From: Geodermatophilus obscurus DSM 43160
GTDB lineage: Bacteria; Actinomycetota; Actinomycetes; Mycobacteriales; Geodermatophilaceae
Direction: 5' to 3'
DNA length: 64,000 nucleotides
Assembly: GCF_000025345.1 (NCBI RefSeq)
Contig: NC_013757.1
Span: 3,782,001 to 3,846,000, forward strand
Shown: one piece after another, positions 43,118 to 50,920 of the stretch
How the letters are laid out: each line of letters opens with the position of its first letter
Numbering within the stretch: the stretch's first letter is position 1
Position numbers and translations under genes: made by a program
The notes under the pieces: model-generated
What the model was told of the DNA's origin: nothing
Seen by the model: only the letters and a program-made list of their open reading frames with translations
Databases searched by the model: none

Positions 43118-43968
43118 GACAGCGCGGCCCAGGCGCGCGAGAGCCCCTCGGCCAGGTCGACGGAGGCCCGCCAGCCCAGCAGCGACGCCGCCAGGGACGG
43201 GTCGCTGACCCAGCAGTTGGTGTCCCAGTCCCGACCCGGGTGGGCACCCGCCGCACCGGCGATCGGCCGGCCGGTCACCCGCGACGCCAGCGACACCAGT
43301 TCCTCAGTCGAGGTCTGCACGCCGGTGCCGATGTTGAGCACCTGCCCCGGCGGCAGGTCGTCGGCCAGCGCGGCCCGGACGCAGGCGTCCACGACGTCGC
43401 CCACCCACACCCAGTCCCGCCGGCTCATCCGCGCCGGCAGCGGGACGACGGCACCGGTGCGGGCGGCGTCGAGCACGACCGGCACCAGCCGGGTCGGGTG
43501 GTCGCCGGGCCCGTACACCTGGAACGCGCGCAGCACCGCCGACCGCACCCCGCGCTCGGCGGCGGCGGCCTGCAGCAGCAGCGAGCCGGCCGCCTTCGAC
43601 GCGCCGAAGAACCCGCGTGGGCGCAGCGCGGCGTCCTCGGCCAGCGGCACCGGCGCGGCGGCGTACTCGGTCGACGACCCCAGGCGGACGACGACCCGGC
43701 ACCGGTCGGGCAGCGCATCGACCAGCCACGGCGACGTGTTCACCGCGACGGCGTCCGCGCGCTCAGCCGGCGTCGCCTTGCGCCGCGCCGCGGCCAGCGA
43801 GAAGACGACCTCCGGGTCGGCGTCGCGCACGAACGCGGCAGCAGCGACCACATCGGTCAGGTCGACGGAGGCGCGCGTCAGCGGGACGACATCCCACCCG
43901 TCGCCGCGCAGCCGCGCGACCAGGTGCCGACCGACGAAACCGCCGGCACCGGTGACCAGAGCCCTCAC
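43114..43968 (-). CDS. NAD-dependent epimerase/dehydratase-like protein with altered catalytic Tyr
   Basis: A 284-residue extended SDR. GAGGFVGRHL (7-16) binds NAD, and RLGSSTEYA supplies Ser. The YxxxK motif reads F121-G-A-S-K125, so the catalytic Tyr is Phe. VYGPGDHPTRLVPVVLDAA and WVWVGDVVDACVRA are otherwise typical. Family members act on nucleotide sugars; loss of Tyr suggests a changed or missing redox step. It lies between the aldolase-like gene and GT2. Confidence 0.83.
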   Translation of the reverse strand: MRALVTGAGGFVGRHLVARLRGDGWDVVPLTRASVDLTDVVAAAAFVRDADPEVVFSLAAARRKATPAERADAVAVNTSPWLVDALPDRCRVVVRLGSSTEYAAAPVPLAEDAALRPRGFFGASKAAGSLLLQAAAAERGVRSAVLRAFQVYGPGDHPTRLVPVVLDAARTGAVVPLPARMSRRDWVWVGDVVDACVRAALADDLPPGQVLNIGTGVQTSTEELVSLASRVTGRPIAGAAGAHPGRDWDTNCWVSDPSLAASLLGWRASVDLAEGLSRAWAALS

Positions 43969-43978
43969 GCCAGGGCCC

Positions 43979-44764
43979 TCACGCCGGCTGTGCCACCGGC
44001 ACGCCGGTCACCGCGGCGACGAAGGCGGCCCGGCGCTCGGCCACGTCGACCGCGGTGGCGGTCGCCAGCCCGGTGAGGACGTCGAGCAGCCGGGGCACCT
44101 CGACGAACGGGTCCCGCCCGGCCATGTCCGCGGTGAACGAGCGCCGCAGGAAGGTGAAGTCGGCGCCCACGCGGACGAGCTCGGCGGCGAGCAGCCAGGC
44201 CGGCACCGGCGCGCCGGCTTCGGGCAGCGTCAGCCCTCCGACGCCGAACGCGCCGGGCACCACGGCACGGACGGCGTCCACCGTGCCGTCGACCAGCGGC
44301 GTGAACAGCTGCTGCGCGCCACGGTCGATGCGCAGGTCGTTGAGCCCGACATAGACCCGGGACAGCGGACGCCGGGCCAGCGCGGCCGCCCGCGCCACAC
44401 CGTCCTGTGTCTCGACGAGGATGCCCAACCCGCAGCGACCGTCGACCAGGTCGAGGGTGCGGTCCACCTCCGCGGCCGTGCGCACCATCGGCAGCAGCAG
44501 CTCGTCGGCGCCGCGGGCGACGGCGTCGTCCACCTCGGCGGCCGTCCACGGACCGAAGCCGTTGATGCGGCAGACCAGCCGGCCGTCGGTGGCGGCGCGC
44601 ATGCGGCTGAGGTCGGCGGGGGTGTCGCCGTTGATCTGGGTGCCCTCGCCGAGCTGGCGGCGGTGCTTGCCACGCCGTTCCCAGTCCACGACGATCCCGG
44701 CGCCGCCCGCGGCGACCACGTCGGCGCCCCAGCGGGGGTCGACCGTGAAGAGGAGGAGGTCCAC
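43979..44764 (-). CDS. HpcH/HpaI-like aldolase (citrate lyase beta fold)
   Basis: A 261-residue TIM-barrel protein. GAGIVVDWERRGKHRRQLGEGTQIN, VCRINGFG, ELLLPMVRTAAEVDRTL, GILVETQDGV and VYVGLNDLRID follow the aldolase pattern, including the metal-binding Glu and Asp. The GTG at 44764 is placed by TAAGCT 7 nt upstream; no ribosome-binding site is present. That hexamer lies within an IdeR-like box, so the operon is probably iron-repressed. Its pairing with an epimerase and a transferase is unusual. Confidence 0.78.
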   Translation of the reverse strand: MDLLLFTVDPRWGADVVAAGGAGIVVDWERRGKHRRQLGEGTQINGDTPADLSRMRAATDGRLVCRINGFGPWTAAEVDDAVARGADELLLPMVRTAAEVDRTLDLVDGRCGLGILVETQDGVARAAALARRPLSRVYVGLNDLRIDRGAQQLFTPLVDGTVDAVRAVVPGAFGVGGLTLPEAGAPVPAWLLAAELVRVGADFTFLRRSFTADMAGRDPFVEVPRLLDVLTGLATATAVDVAERRAAFVAAVTGVPVAQPA

Positions 44765-44769
44765 GCCGG

Positions 44770-44788
44770 TGAGCTTAGGCACACCTAA
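44770..44788 (-). promoter_or_regulatory. IdeR/DtxR-like iron box before the aldolase operon
   Basis: On the minus strand TTAGGTGTGCCTAAGCTCA matches the 19-bp IdeR consensus at 15 positions by my count. It overlaps the presumed -10 of the aldolase gene and the last codon of the transporter ATPase gene. With Fe(II), IdeR would block transcription. Confidence 0.6.
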
Positions 44789-45858
44789 GTCGACGCGGGC
44801 ACCCGGCCCACCCCGGACCGGACGGCGTCCCCCGGGAAGGGCAGCGCCGCACCGAGGACGCCGACCGTCACGTCGTCCCCCACCGCCGGCAGGTCCCAGC
44901 CCTCCAGCCGCGCGCTGAACGCCATCCCGGACGACAGCTCCAGACGCACCCGCGCGTCGTGGCCGAAGAAGTCGACGCCGCGCACGCGGGCGCGCGGTCC
45001 CGCCCCGGCCGACGGCCCGAGCCGCAGCTGCTCCGGGCGCAGCAGCACCCGCACCGGCCCGTCGGGGCAGGTGCGCTCGAGGTCCAGCACGCCCAGGGCC
45101 GAGTGCGCCCGGCCGGCCCGGACGTCGGCGTCGAGCACCACGGACTCCCCCACGAAGGTCGCGACGTCGAGGTCCTGCGGGCTGCGGTAGAGCGTGCGCG
45201 GGTCGGCCAGCTGCACCAGCCGGCCGCCGCGCAGCACGGCCACCTGGTCGGCCATCGACAGCGCCTCGGCCTGGTCGTGGGTGACCAGGACGGCGGTCGC
45301 ACCGGCCGCGGTCAGCGCGTCGGCCACCGCCTGCCGCGTCTCCTCCCGCAACGACGCGTCCAGCGATGAGAACGGCTCGTCGAGCAGCACCAGGGACGGC
45401 GCCGGTGCCAGCGCCCGCGCCAGCGCGACCCGTTGCTGCTGGCCGCCGGACAGCTGGTGCGGCGAGCGCTGCGCGAGGGCGGCGTCCAGGCCGACGAGCT
45501 CCAGCAGCGACGCCACCCGGCCGGCGTCGCGGCGCTGCCGGCGGGGCAGGCCGAAGGCGACGTTGCCGGCGACCGACAGGTGCGGGAACAGCCCGCCCTC
45601 CTGCGGCACGAAGCCGATGTGCCGGCGCCGCGCGGCCACGCTGCGGCCGGGGCCGGCCACCAGCCGCCCGCCGACGTCGACGGTGCCGCGGTCGGGGTCG
45701 TCGAAGCCCGCGACCAGTCGCAGCAGCGTCGTCTTGCCGCACCCGGAAGGCCCGAGCAGCGCGGTGAAGCTGCCCTCGGGCACGTGCAGGTCCACCCCGG
45801 TCAGCACCGGCGTCGCGCCGTAGGACTTCGTCACGTCGGTGACCGTCAGCGAGCTCAT
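44785..45858 (-). CDS. fbpC: Fe(III) ABC transporter ATPase
   Basis: A 357-residue ABC ATPase: Walker A GPSGCGKTTLL near 35, signature LSGGQQQRVALARAL, Walker B LVLLDEPFSSLD, switch His in VLVTHDQAEAL, and a C-terminal TOBE-like regulatory domain. The TRAP around MADQVAVLRGGRLVQLADPRTLYR is typical of the CUT2/FbpC group. It energises ferric-iron import with the permease and binding protein upstream, 40 bp away. Confidence 0.92.
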   Translation of the reverse strand: MSSLTVTDVTKSYGATPVLTGVDLHVPEGSFTALLGPSGCGKTTLLRLVAGFDDPDRGTVDVGGRLVAGPGRSVAARRRHIGFVPQEGGLFPHLSVAGNVAFGLPRRQRRDAGRVASLLELVGLDAALAQRSPHQLSGGQQQRVALARALAPAPSLVLLDEPFSSLDASLREETRQAVADALTAAGATAVLVTHDQAEALSMADQVAVLRGGRLVQLADPRTLYRSPQDLDVATFVGESVVLDADVRAGRAHSALGVLDLERTCPDGPVRVLLRPEQLRLGPSAGAGPRARVRGVDFFGHDARVRLELSSGMAFSARLEGWDLPAVGDDVTVGVLGAALPFPGDAVRSGVGRVPAST

Positions 45859-45898
45859 GACAGCGGGTCCCGTCGAGGAGGGGAGGGAGGTCGGGTGG

Positions 45899-47401
45899 TC
45901 ACGTCGTCAGCCCTCGCCGGGCGTCGCGGGAGAGCAGCACGGTGGCCGGCGCCGACAGCAGCACCATGACGACCGCGTACGGGGCGGCGGCGCCGTACTC
46001 CAGCGCGCTGCTGGCCGACCAGAAGGCGGTGGCCAGCGTCGTGGTGCCGATCGGTGCGAGGAGCAGCGTGGCGGTGAGCTCGGTGACCACCGCGAGGAAC
46101 ACCAGCGCCGCGCCCGCGCCGAGGCCCGGCGCCAGCAGCGGCAGCGTGATCCGGCGCAGCCGGTCCACCGGTGAGGAACCCAGCGAGGCGGCGACGTCGT
46201 CGTAGAGCGGCGGCGCCTGCTCGACGGCGGCGCGCACCGTGACGATCGCGCGGGGCAGGAACAGGATCGCGTAGGCGGCCAGCAGCACCGGCACCGTCTG
46301 GTAGACCCACGGGGTCACCTCGAGGGAGACGGTGACCAGCGCGAGGGCGATGACGATCGCCGGCACCGAGCTGCCGAGGTAGGTGCTGCGCTCCAGCAGG
46401 GTGGCCAGCCGGCCGCGGGCGCGGACGGCGAGCCAGCCGGTCGGCAGCGCCATCGCGGTGGTGACGGCTGCTGCGACCGCGGCCAGCCCCAGCGTGGTCC
46501 CCGTGGTCTCCAGCAGCGCGGACCGGTCCAGCGCCGTGGACGAGCCGCGGACCATCCACAGCGCGAGGCTGCCCAGCGGCACGGCCAGCGACAGCGCGAC
46601 CAGCCCGCCCAGGGCCAGCAGCGCGGGGCCGGCGAGGGCACCGAGCCGGACCGGCCGCCCGGCGCGCGCCACCCCGGCTCCGGTGCGGGCGTAGCCACGA
46701 CGTCCACGGAGCCGCAGCTCGGCCAGCAGCAGCCCCAGGCACAGCAGCATCAGGACGCCGGCCAGCGCGGTCGCGCCCGGCCCGTTGAAGGTGGCGCGGT
46801 ACTGGTCGTAGATGGCGGTGGTGAAGGTCGGGTAGCGCAGCATCTGCAGCGCGCCGAACTCGGCCAGCACGTGCAGCGCGACGAGCAGCGAGCCGCCGAG
46901 CAGCGCCACCCGCAGCTGCGGCAGCTGCACCCGCCGGAACACGGCGGGGCCGGAGAGCCCCAGCCCGCGGGCGGTGTCCTCCAGCGCCGGGTCCAGGCCG
47001 CGGAAGGCGGCGACCACCGGCAGGTAGACGAAGGGGAAGTAGGACAGCGTCACGACCAGCAGCGCGCCGCCGTAGGTGTCCAGCCCCGGCAGCAGCGAGA
47101 TCCAGGCGTAGCTGTTCACGAACGCCGGCACGGCCAGCGGCGCCACCAGCAGCACGTGCCAGACCCGCCGTCCCGGCAGCGCCGAGCGCTCCACCAGCCA
47201 GGCCGCGCCCACGCCGAGGACGGCGCACAGCAGCACCGTGCCGCCGACCAGCCGTGCCGTGTTCCCCAGCAGCTCGGCCACCCGCGGGCGGAACACCAGC
47301 TCCCGCACGCCGGCCCAGCCGACGTCCGCCATCCCCGCGACGACGAAGCCGAGCGGCAGCAGCGCGAGCAGCGCGACCGCCGCCGCGAGCAGCAGCGTCA
47401 T
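45899..47401 (-). CDS. fbpB: Fe(III) ABC transporter permease, two-domain
   Basis: A 500-residue permease with about twelve helices in two duplicated halves; each has an EAA loop (EDTARGLGLSGPAVFRRVQLPQLR and YDDVAASLGSSPVDRLRRITLPLLAP). This double layout is typical of FbpB/SfuB ferric permeases. The ATG at 47401 is chosen because no better start lies between the fbpA stop and this point; the frame is open upstream, so a start closer to 47480 is possible. Confidence 0.88.
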   Translation of the reverse strand: MTLLLAAAVALLALLPLGFVVAGMADVGWAGVRELVFRPRVAELLGNTARLVGGTVLLCAVLGVGAAWLVERSALPGRRVWHVLLVAPLAVPAFVNSYAWISLLPGLDTYGGALLVVTLSYFPFVYLPVVAAFRGLDPALEDTARGLGLSGPAVFRRVQLPQLRVALLGGSLLVALHVLAEFGALQMLRYPTFTTAIYDQYRATFNGPGATALAGVLMLLCLGLLLAELRLRGRRGYARTGAGVARAGRPVRLGALAGPALLALGGLVALSLAVPLGSLALWMVRGSSTALDRSALLETTGTTLGLAAVAAAVTTAMALPTGWLAVRARGRLATLLERSTYLGSSVPAIVIALALVTVSLEVTPWVYQTVPVLLAAYAILFLPRAIVTVRAAVEQAPPLYDDVAASLGSSPVDRLRRITLPLLAPGLGAGAALVFLAVVTELTATLLLAPIGTTTLATAFWSASSALEYGAAAPYAVVMVLLSAPATVLLSRDARRGLTT

Positions 47402-47484
47402 CGGGGCGCGGCGCGTGCGCGACCGGCCCGGGACGGACGGCCGGGCCGCCGTCCCGGGCGCGGCGGCCGGCGACGCGGAAGCGC

Positions 47485-48516
47485 TCAGAGCAGCCCCACG
47501 TCCTGCATCAGCTCGGTGACCCGCTGCTGGTCGAGGGAGCCCGGGTCGACCTGCGGCGCCTGCAGCTCCGCCAGCGGCGGCAGCGCCTCCGCGGAGGGGA
47601 CGTCGTTGCCGACGGCGTACTCCAGTGCCGTGCTCTCGGCCAGCCGCTGCTGCGCCGGCGGCGAGGTCAGGTAGGCGACCAGTCGCTGGGCCTGCTCGGG
47701 CTGGTCGGACGAGGCCAGGACGCCGGCGCCGGAGATGCTGAGGAAGGCGCCCGGGTCGGAGTTGCGGAAGAAGTGCAGCTCGGCGTCGTCGCTCTTCAGG
47801 CCGTTCTCGGCGCGGTCCCGGTAGAAGTAGTAGTGGTACATGACGCCGGCGTCGATCTCGCCCTCGTCGGCGGCGACCATCACCGCGCTGTTGCTGGGGT
47901 ACACGTTGGCGTTGCGCTCCAGCCCCTCCAGCCAGGCCCGGGTCGCCTCCTCCCCGCGCAGCGCCAGGACCCCGGCCACGATCGCCTGGAAGTCCGCACC
48001 GCCCGCCGCGATACCGATGCGGCCCTGCCACTCCGGGTTCGCGAGGTCGAGGATCGACGCCGGCAGCTGGTCCTGGGGCAGCTGCGCGGGGTTGTGCACC
48101 AGCACGGTGGAGCGGGCGGCGAAGCCGGTCCAGTTGCCCGAGGAGGGCCGGTACTGCGCGCCGACCTGGTCCAGCGTCGACTGGTCCAGCGGGGCGAGCA
48201 GGCCCTCGCGGTCGAGGACGTCGATCGAGGGGCTGTTCTCGGTGAGGAAGACGTCGGCCGGGCTGGCCTCGCCCTCCTGCACGATCTGGTTGGCCAGTTC
48301 CGCGTCGTTGGCGTCGCGGAACTCCAGCGCGATGCCGGTCTCCTCGGTGAAGCCCTCGAGCATCGTGCGCACCAGGCTCTCGTGCTGGGCGCTGTAGACC
48401 GTGAGCGTCTCCGCGGCCTCCGCGTCGCCCCCGCCACAACCGGCGAGCGCCCCGGCCGCCACCAGGGCGGTGAGCGCCGCGGCGGTGCTCCGCCCCAGTC
48501 TTGTTCCTCCGAGCAC
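47485..48516 (-). CDS. fbpA: Fe(III)-binding lipoprotein
   Basis: A 343-residue substrate-binding protein. The lipobox AGALAGC ends at Cys27. The mature part begins TLTVYSAQHESLVRTMLEGFTEETG, and YHYYFYRD carries the adjacent tyrosines that bind iron in FbpA. The GTG at 48516 follows GAGGAGG. An IdeR-like box lies upstream. Together with fbpB and fbpC it forms an iron-uptake operon. Confidence 0.92.
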   Translation of the reverse strand: MLGGTRLGRSTAAALTALVAAGALAGCGGGDAEAAETLTVYSAQHESLVRTMLEGFTEETGIALEFRDANDAELANQIVQEGEASPADVFLTENSPSIDVLDREGLLAPLDQSTLDQVGAQYRPSSGNWTGFAARSTVLVHNPAQLPQDQLPASILDLANPEWQGRIGIAAGGADFQAIVAGVLALRGEEATRAWLEGLERNANVYPSNSAVMVAADEGEIDAGVMYHYYFYRDRAENGLKSDDAELHFFRNSDPGAFLSISGAGVLASSDQPEQAQRLVAYLTSPPAQQRLAESTALEYAVGNDVPSAEALPPLAELQAPQVDPGSLDQQRVTELMQDVGLL

Positions 48517-48592
48517 GTGGGCCTCCTCGCCGACGGGATCGCCGGGCCCCGTGCCCGGCGGGACCGCCCCGTGAGGCGGCGTCCTCCGGAGG

Positions 48593-48611
48593 ACAGGTTA
48601 GGCACACCTGA
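48593..48611 (-). promoter_or_regulatory. IdeR/DtxR-like iron box before fbpA
   Basis: The plus-strand sequence ACAGGTTAGGCACACCTGA matches the IdeR 19-bp consensus at about 15 positions. On the minus strand it contains TAACCT, a likely -10 hexamer, so iron-loaded IdeR would cover the promoter. This is the better supported of the two boxes because iron-uptake genes follow. Confidence 0.75.
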
Positions 48612-48671
48612 CTTGAAGGTGTACCACGGGTCGCGGCGGGGCGGGCAGGCCCGACCGGCTACAACTACCGC

Positions 48672-49550
48672 ATGACCGCTGCACCGCTCCGCATGCGCAC
48701 GGCCCGCTTCGCCGAGCTCACCGGCGCCGAGGTCTACGGGCTGTGCCGGCTGCGGGTCGACGTCTTCGTCGTCGAGCAGCAGTGCGCCTACCCGGAGCTG
48801 GACGGCCGGGACCTCGAGCCGGCCACGGTGCACCTGTGGTTCGAGGACGGCGAGGGCGGCGCCGCCGCGACGATCCGCGTGCTCGACGATGGGGACACGC
48901 GCGCCATCGGCCGGGTCGCGACCGCGGCCGTGCACCGCGGCCAGGGGCTGTCGGCCCGGCTGATCGAGGCCGGGATCGCACTGTGCGACGGCGTCCCGAT
49001 CACGCTGGGCGCCCAGGCCCACCTGGAGGGCTGGTACGAGCGCTTCGGGTTCCGCCGCAGCGGCCCCGGCTACGTCGAGGACGGCATCCCGCACGTCCCG
49101 ATGCGCCGCGAGCCGACGGCCGGGGACCCGCCTGCCTCACCGTGGCGGCCCCGTCCAGAGGCTCGCCGCGAGCCTCTGCCGGCCCCCTTGCAGGGTCCCG
49201 CCGCGAGCGTGCGAGTGGTGGGGGGCAAGGGGGTCCTTCAGGAGGAGGACGGGGCCCTTCTCCTGCTGCGGACGGCGGCCGACCGGCTGGAGGCCCTCGC
49301 CGCCCGGACGACGCCCGGCGACTGGCGGGCCGGGGGACTGCTGGCGACCCGCCCCGAGGTGGTCGCGCACTCCCCGGACGGCGGCACCGAGCACGTGGCC
49401 GAGGCGCGGGCGGGGACCGGTGCGTGGATCGCGGCGCTCTCACCCGCGCTGGCCGCACCGCTGGGGGCCTGGCTGCGGGCCGCGGCGCACGGACCCGTCG
49501 ACCCGGCGGCCGAGACGTTCGCCCGCGCACTGCTCGCCCGGCTGCCCTGA
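48672..49550 (+). CDS. elaA: ElaA-type GNAT acetyltransferase joined by a repeat-encoded linker to a second domain
   Basis: A 292-residue protein. Residues 8-145 match ElaA-like acetyltransferases (VFVVEQQCAYPELDGRDLE, GRVATAAVHRGQGLSARLIEA, HLEGWYERFGFRRSGPGYVEDGIPHVPM), complete on their own. Residues 162-188 are read from DNA palindromes and hairpin repeat copy D. Residues 196-290 form a second domain (TPGDWRAGGLLATRPEVVAHSPDGGTEHVAEARAGTGAWIAALSP) resembling small actinobacterial and phage proteins that usually stand alone. The repeat may have fused two genes; a frameshift or separate start cannot be ruled out. Confidence 0.75.
   Translation: MTAAPLRMRTARFAELTGAEVYGLCRLRVDVFVVEQQCAYPELDGRDLEPATVHLWFEDGEGGAAATIRVLDDGDTRAIGRVATAAVHRGQGLSARLIEAGIALCDGVPITLGAQAHLEGWYERFGFRRSGPGYVEDGIPHVPMRREPTAGDPPASPWRPRPEARREPLPAPLQGPAASVRVVGGKGVLQEEDGALLLLRTAADRLEALAARTTPGDWRAGGLLATRPEVVAHSPDGGTEHVAEARAGTGAWIAALSPALAAPLGAWLRAAAHGPVDPAAETFARALLARLP
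49156..49178. repeat. Small perfect palindrome beside copy D
   Basis: CAGAGGCTCG and CGAGCCTCTG are perfect 10-bp arms around CCG, in frame within the GNAT fusion gene and 4 bp before hairpin repeat copy D. Confidence 0.7.
49183..49233 (+). repeat. GAGCCTGCGA hairpin repeat, copy D, in frame in the GNAT fusion
   Basis: The outer stem CCCCCTTGC/GCAAGGGGG is perfect; the inner stem CCCGCCGC/GTGGTGGG has two G-T wobbles; the loop is GAGCGTGCGA. The tail GTCCTTCAGG follows. Confidence 0.85.
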
Positions 49551-49555
49551 AGAAG

Positions 49556-49608
49556 GGCCCCCTGCCCCCCACCGCTCGCACGCTCGCGGCGGGCCCCTGC
49601 AGGGGGCC
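49556..49608 (-). repeat. GAGCCTGCGA hairpin repeat, copy E
   Basis: Read on the minus strand: stem GGCCCCCTGC/GCAGGGGGCC, loop GAGCGTGCGA, tail CTTCTTC. It begins 5 bp after the GNAT fusion stop and lies 22 bp from the convergent rhodopsin stop, where it could end both transcripts. Confidence 0.85.
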
Positions 49609-49630
49609 GGTGGAGGCGCGAGGTCCTCCC

Positions 49631-50608
49631 TCAGGTGTCCTCGCGGCGGCGGCCGGCTGCGCCCGGAACCGCGTCGGACCGGCGGAGGACCTCACGTCCC
49701 GGGGAGGTGCCGAGCCGGTCGAGCAGGGCCGGGGCGATCCGCCCGACCTCGGGGAGCACGCCGTCGCTCTTGTGGACGTTGCTCGACCACACCGGTTCGG
49801 GGTGCGTGTCGACCCCGGCTGCGACGTCCTCGGCGGTGCGCAGCTTGGCGACCTTGTGCACGAGGACGCCGAAGCCGATCTTGGCCACGACGTCGGCCGC
49901 CGAGTAGCCGACCTGCATGGCGGTGAACCACGCGGGGGTGACGTCGGCGAAGACGGGGACCGCGTAGACCAGCGGGTAGATGCCGAAGCTGCTGAGCAGC
50001 ACGATCGTCGCGTTCCGGAGGCTCACGGCCGCCTCGGGACCCATCGTCGGCAGCGACCGGCGCACCGCGCCGATCAGCGCCACGTACAGGTAGGCGAAGA
50101 ACGCGGTGCTGATCAGCCCCCACACGACCAGGGCGACCCGGTCGCGCCCCTGGTCGAGCACCTGCGCCCCGAGGTAGCCGGTGACGATCATCAGGAAGGC
50201 CGCGGCCATGGTGCTGGAGCGCAGCCGGCGTGCCGCCGCCCCGGTCAGTGAGCAGACGGCCAGCAGCTCGACGGTCAGCAGCGGCACCGTGATCGACCAG
50301 TCGATGTAGCGGGTGCTCTCCGTGGTCCGCGCCTCCTCGTTCGGCACGTACACGCCGTCCTCGAGCCGGAAGCCGCTGTCCCAGTCGAGGTAGAGGAGCA
50401 GGTAGGCCACCGTCGCGACCGCGGCCAGGCAGAGGGCTGCGTACGACGAGGGCCGGTACCGGGCCGACACCTCGTCGCGGCTGGTCAGCGAGTACAGGAA
50501 GTAGGCCAGCAGCGCGAACCCCGCGCCGAGGATCGCGAACTGCACCACGTCGTAGAGGCCCAGCGGCATGGTCTGCAGTTCGGGCACGGGCGGGTCGGTC
50601 GGGTCCAC
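49631..50608 (-). CDS. Microbial rhodopsin, proton-pump type (DTE motif)
   Basis: A 325-residue seven-helix retinal protein. Helix C reads RYIDWSITVPLLTVEL: Arg100, proton acceptor Asp103, Thr107 and donor Glu114, the D-T-E pattern of proteorhodopsin-like outward proton pumps. Helix G carries the retinal Lys243 in DVVAKIGFG. A long helix B-C loop (about 78-98) and a hydrophilic C-terminal tail of about 65 residues are added. The GTG at 50608 has GGAG upstream; an ATG at 50569 is the alternative. No retinal or carotenoid genes are in the window. Confidence 0.92.
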   Translation of the reverse strand: MDPTDPPVPELQTMPLGLYDVVQFAILGAGFALLAYFLYSLTSRDEVSARYRPSSYAALCLAAVATVAYLLLYLDWDSGFRLEDGVYVPNEEARTTESTRYIDWSITVPLLTVELLAVCSLTGAAARRLRSSTMAAAFLMIVTGYLGAQVLDQGRDRVALVVWGLISTAFFAYLYVALIGAVRRSLPTMGPEAAVSLRNATIVLLSSFGIYPLVYAVPVFADVTPAWFTAMQVGYSAADVVAKIGFGVLVHKVAKLRTAEDVAAGVDTHPEPVWSSNVHKSDGVLPEVGRIAPALLDRLGTSPGREVLRRSDAVPGAAGRRREDT

Positions 50609-50920
50609 GGACCACTCCGGAGGCTCGGGGGCGGGCGGGCCCGTCCCCGGTACCCCGCCGACCGCGCAAGGCAACCGGACGATCGGCTGCGACGTGGGGG
50701 TGTCCGGCGCCCCCGTGACGCCGGACACCGTCACTGTACGAGACCACGAGGTTCTGTTACCACCGGTGGGCGGGCAACCACCCACTGGAACGGGCCGCCC
50801 CGCCGTCAGGCCGGCTGCACGCCGGCGCCGCAGGCCCGCGCGGCCTCCTCCTCGTCCCGCGGCATGGCCAGCTGTGCGTGGTGCAGCCCCTCGGGGACCC
50901 CGTGCGTTCCGCCCCGGTCC

